A DNA stretch of 64,000 bases from Rhizobium sp. JAB6 (GTDB taxonomy: Bacteria > Pseudomonadota > Alphaproteobacteria > Rhizobiales > Rhizobiaceae): positions 653,001 through 717,000 of the forward strand of contig NZ_PYJQ01000001.1 of NCBI RefSeq assembly GCF_003024605.1, given 5' to 3'. The notes beneath the pieces are model-generated. The model was not told where the DNA came from. It was given only the letters and a program-made list of their open reading frames with translations, and did not search any database. How positions within the stretch are numbered: position 1 is the first letter of the stretch; every line of letters begins with the position of its first letter. The translations under genes and the position numbers were made by a program. Positions 63,327 to 64,000 of this stretch are shown one piece after another.

Positions 63327-64000
63327 TTACTGCAACGCTTCGATCACACCGGGCAGCTCGCCGAGATGGCCGATCTTGCGGAAACGCGGCGCGTCTGTGG
63401 GTTCCTCGACATGCTCGAACGACCATGTAAGCTCGTGCGGCACGAAGACGCCGTAGCTGCCGGCGGCAAGCGCCGGCACGATGTCCGATTTCAGCGAGTT
63501 GCCGATCATCATGGCTCGCTCGGGTCCATCGCCCACCTTGGAAAAAATGCGGCGATAGGTAGAGGCGGTCTTGTCCGAGACGATTTCGACGGCGTCGAAG
63601 AGATCGCCGAGCCCGGATTGCGCAAGCTTGCGCTCCTGATCGAAAAGATCGCCCTTGGTAATCAGCACCAGAAGATATTTTCCCGTCAGGGCCTCCAGCG
63701 TCTGGCGCACATGCGGCAGTGTTTCGACGGGATGGGCGAGAAGATCGCGGCCGATATCGAGAATTTGCGCGATGACGGTCGCCGGCACTTCGCCTTCCGT
63801 GATCTCGATGGCCGTCTCGATCATCGAGAGGGTGAAGCCCTTTATGCCGAAACCGTAGTGGCGGAGATTGCGCTTTTCAGCCTCCAATAGCCGTGCGGCA
63901 ATGACGTCGCTTGCGGCGTGATCGGCGAGTAGCTCGGTAAACTGCAGTTCCGTCAGCCGATAGAACTGTTCGTTCTGCCAGAGCGTGTCGTCGGCGTCGA
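63327..64000 (-). CDS. HAD-superfamily hydrolase (truncated by window edge)
   Basis: The frame is open from a stop at 63327 to the window edge, giving 224 codons of a C-terminal and middle part. HAD motif I is visible near the edge as DADDTLWQNE, motif II as LVLITKGD, and motif III/IV as GDGPERAMMIGNSLKSDIVPALAAG. It is a phosphatase-like HAD hydrolase with a helical cap. A few N-terminal residues lie outside the window. Convergent with the secreted protein gene, three bases apart. Confidence 0.9.
   Translation of the reverse strand, partial: DADDTLWQNEQFYRLTELQFTELLADHAASDVIAARLLEAEKRNLRHYGFGIKGFTLSMIETAIEITEGEVPATVIAQILDIGRDLLAHPVETLPHVRQTLEALTGKYLLVLITKGDLFDQERKLAQSGLGDLFDAVEIVSDKTASTYRRIFSKVGDGPERAMMIGNSLKSDIVPALAAGSYGVFVPHELTWSFEHVEEPTDAPRFRKIGHLGELPGVIEALQ

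Overview
The window is a gene-dense, GC-rich stretch of an alphaproteobacterial chromosome, most likely from the Rhizobium/Agrobacterium group (Rhizobiaceae). The signs are a RirA-type iron regulator with three conserved cysteines and an IRO-like box, a PdhS/PleC/DivJ-type cell-cycle kinase with a perfect CtrA-type site (TTAA-N7-TTAA) in its promoter, a tRNA-His lacking G-1 and carrying G1:U72 and A73, a plant-type glutamate-cysteine ligase, and three families of intergenic repeats that I recognise from rhizobial genomes. I see about 60 genes and one tRNA. I find no phage, integrase, transposase, CRISPR array or conjugation gene, so this looks like core chromosome with a few accessory cassettes.

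Layout. 1-4.5 kb: a truncated membrane-anchored protein, acetoacetyl-CoA synthetase behind an operator-like palindrome, a possible small RNA, and a DEAD-box helicase. 4.6-8.2 kb: an orphan SAM-dependent O-methyltransferase with a TetR-like operator, then a chromate-resistance pair (rhodanese-ChrB fusion and ChrA). 8.2-10.9 kb: a divergent EamA exporter/LysR pair and a GFA-type protein. 10.9-15.5 kb: the large sensor kinase divergent from a phasin gene, then tRNA-His. 15.5-18.6 kb: two small proteins and a LysR/mmsA divergent pair. 18.7-25.6 kb: a VOC protein, rirA and a complete dppABCDF peptide importer with a strong hairpin between dppA and dppB. 25.9-29.3 kb: gluconokinase, a D-amino-acid dehydrogenase-like enzyme, and a type III polyketide synthase coupled to an ICMT-like methyltransferase. 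29.5-34 kb: a secreted TPR protein, an ECF sigma/anti-sigma pair, a Ppx/GppA phosphatase with a long basic N-terminus, and rlmE. 34-42.5 kb: a DHA2-type exporter, an MBL hydrolase, guaB, a membrane protein, a RIME-like repeat, MAPEG, an exported dienelactone-hydrolase-like protein, and TetR and LysR regulators. 42.6-50.5 kb: a DUF1127 protein with a structured mRNA, a second DLH-like protein, an ABC-F ATPase, an aldo/keto reductase, a DUF937 protein, gshA, a LysE exporter and rsmE. 50.5-64 kb: a PiT phosphate permease, NUDIX, macro-domain protein, LysR, glcDEF, a beta-barrel (possibly lipid A oxidase), two L,D-transpeptidases, tag, a secreted protein, and a truncated HAD hydrolase.

How genes work together. 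glcDEF encodes the three-subunit glycolate oxidase, and the divergent LysR gene is its obvious candidate regulator. dppABCDF is a complete periplasmic-binding-protein importer next to the iron regulator. The rhodanese-ChrB/ChrA pair combines cytoplasmic sulfur/chromate handling with chromate efflux. The polyketide synthase and methyltransferase genes overlap by one base and resemble the alkylresorcinol/alkylpyrone operons srsAB and bpsAB. The sigma and anti-sigma genes overlap by eight bases. The Ppx and rlmE genes overlap by four bases.

The most promising leads are the type III PKS-ICMT cassette, the CtrA site on the PdhS-like kinase gene, the DUF1127 transcript with an anti-Shine-Dalgarno-like element and several hairpins, the Ppx basic extension coupled to rRNA methylation, and several strong unassigned operators.
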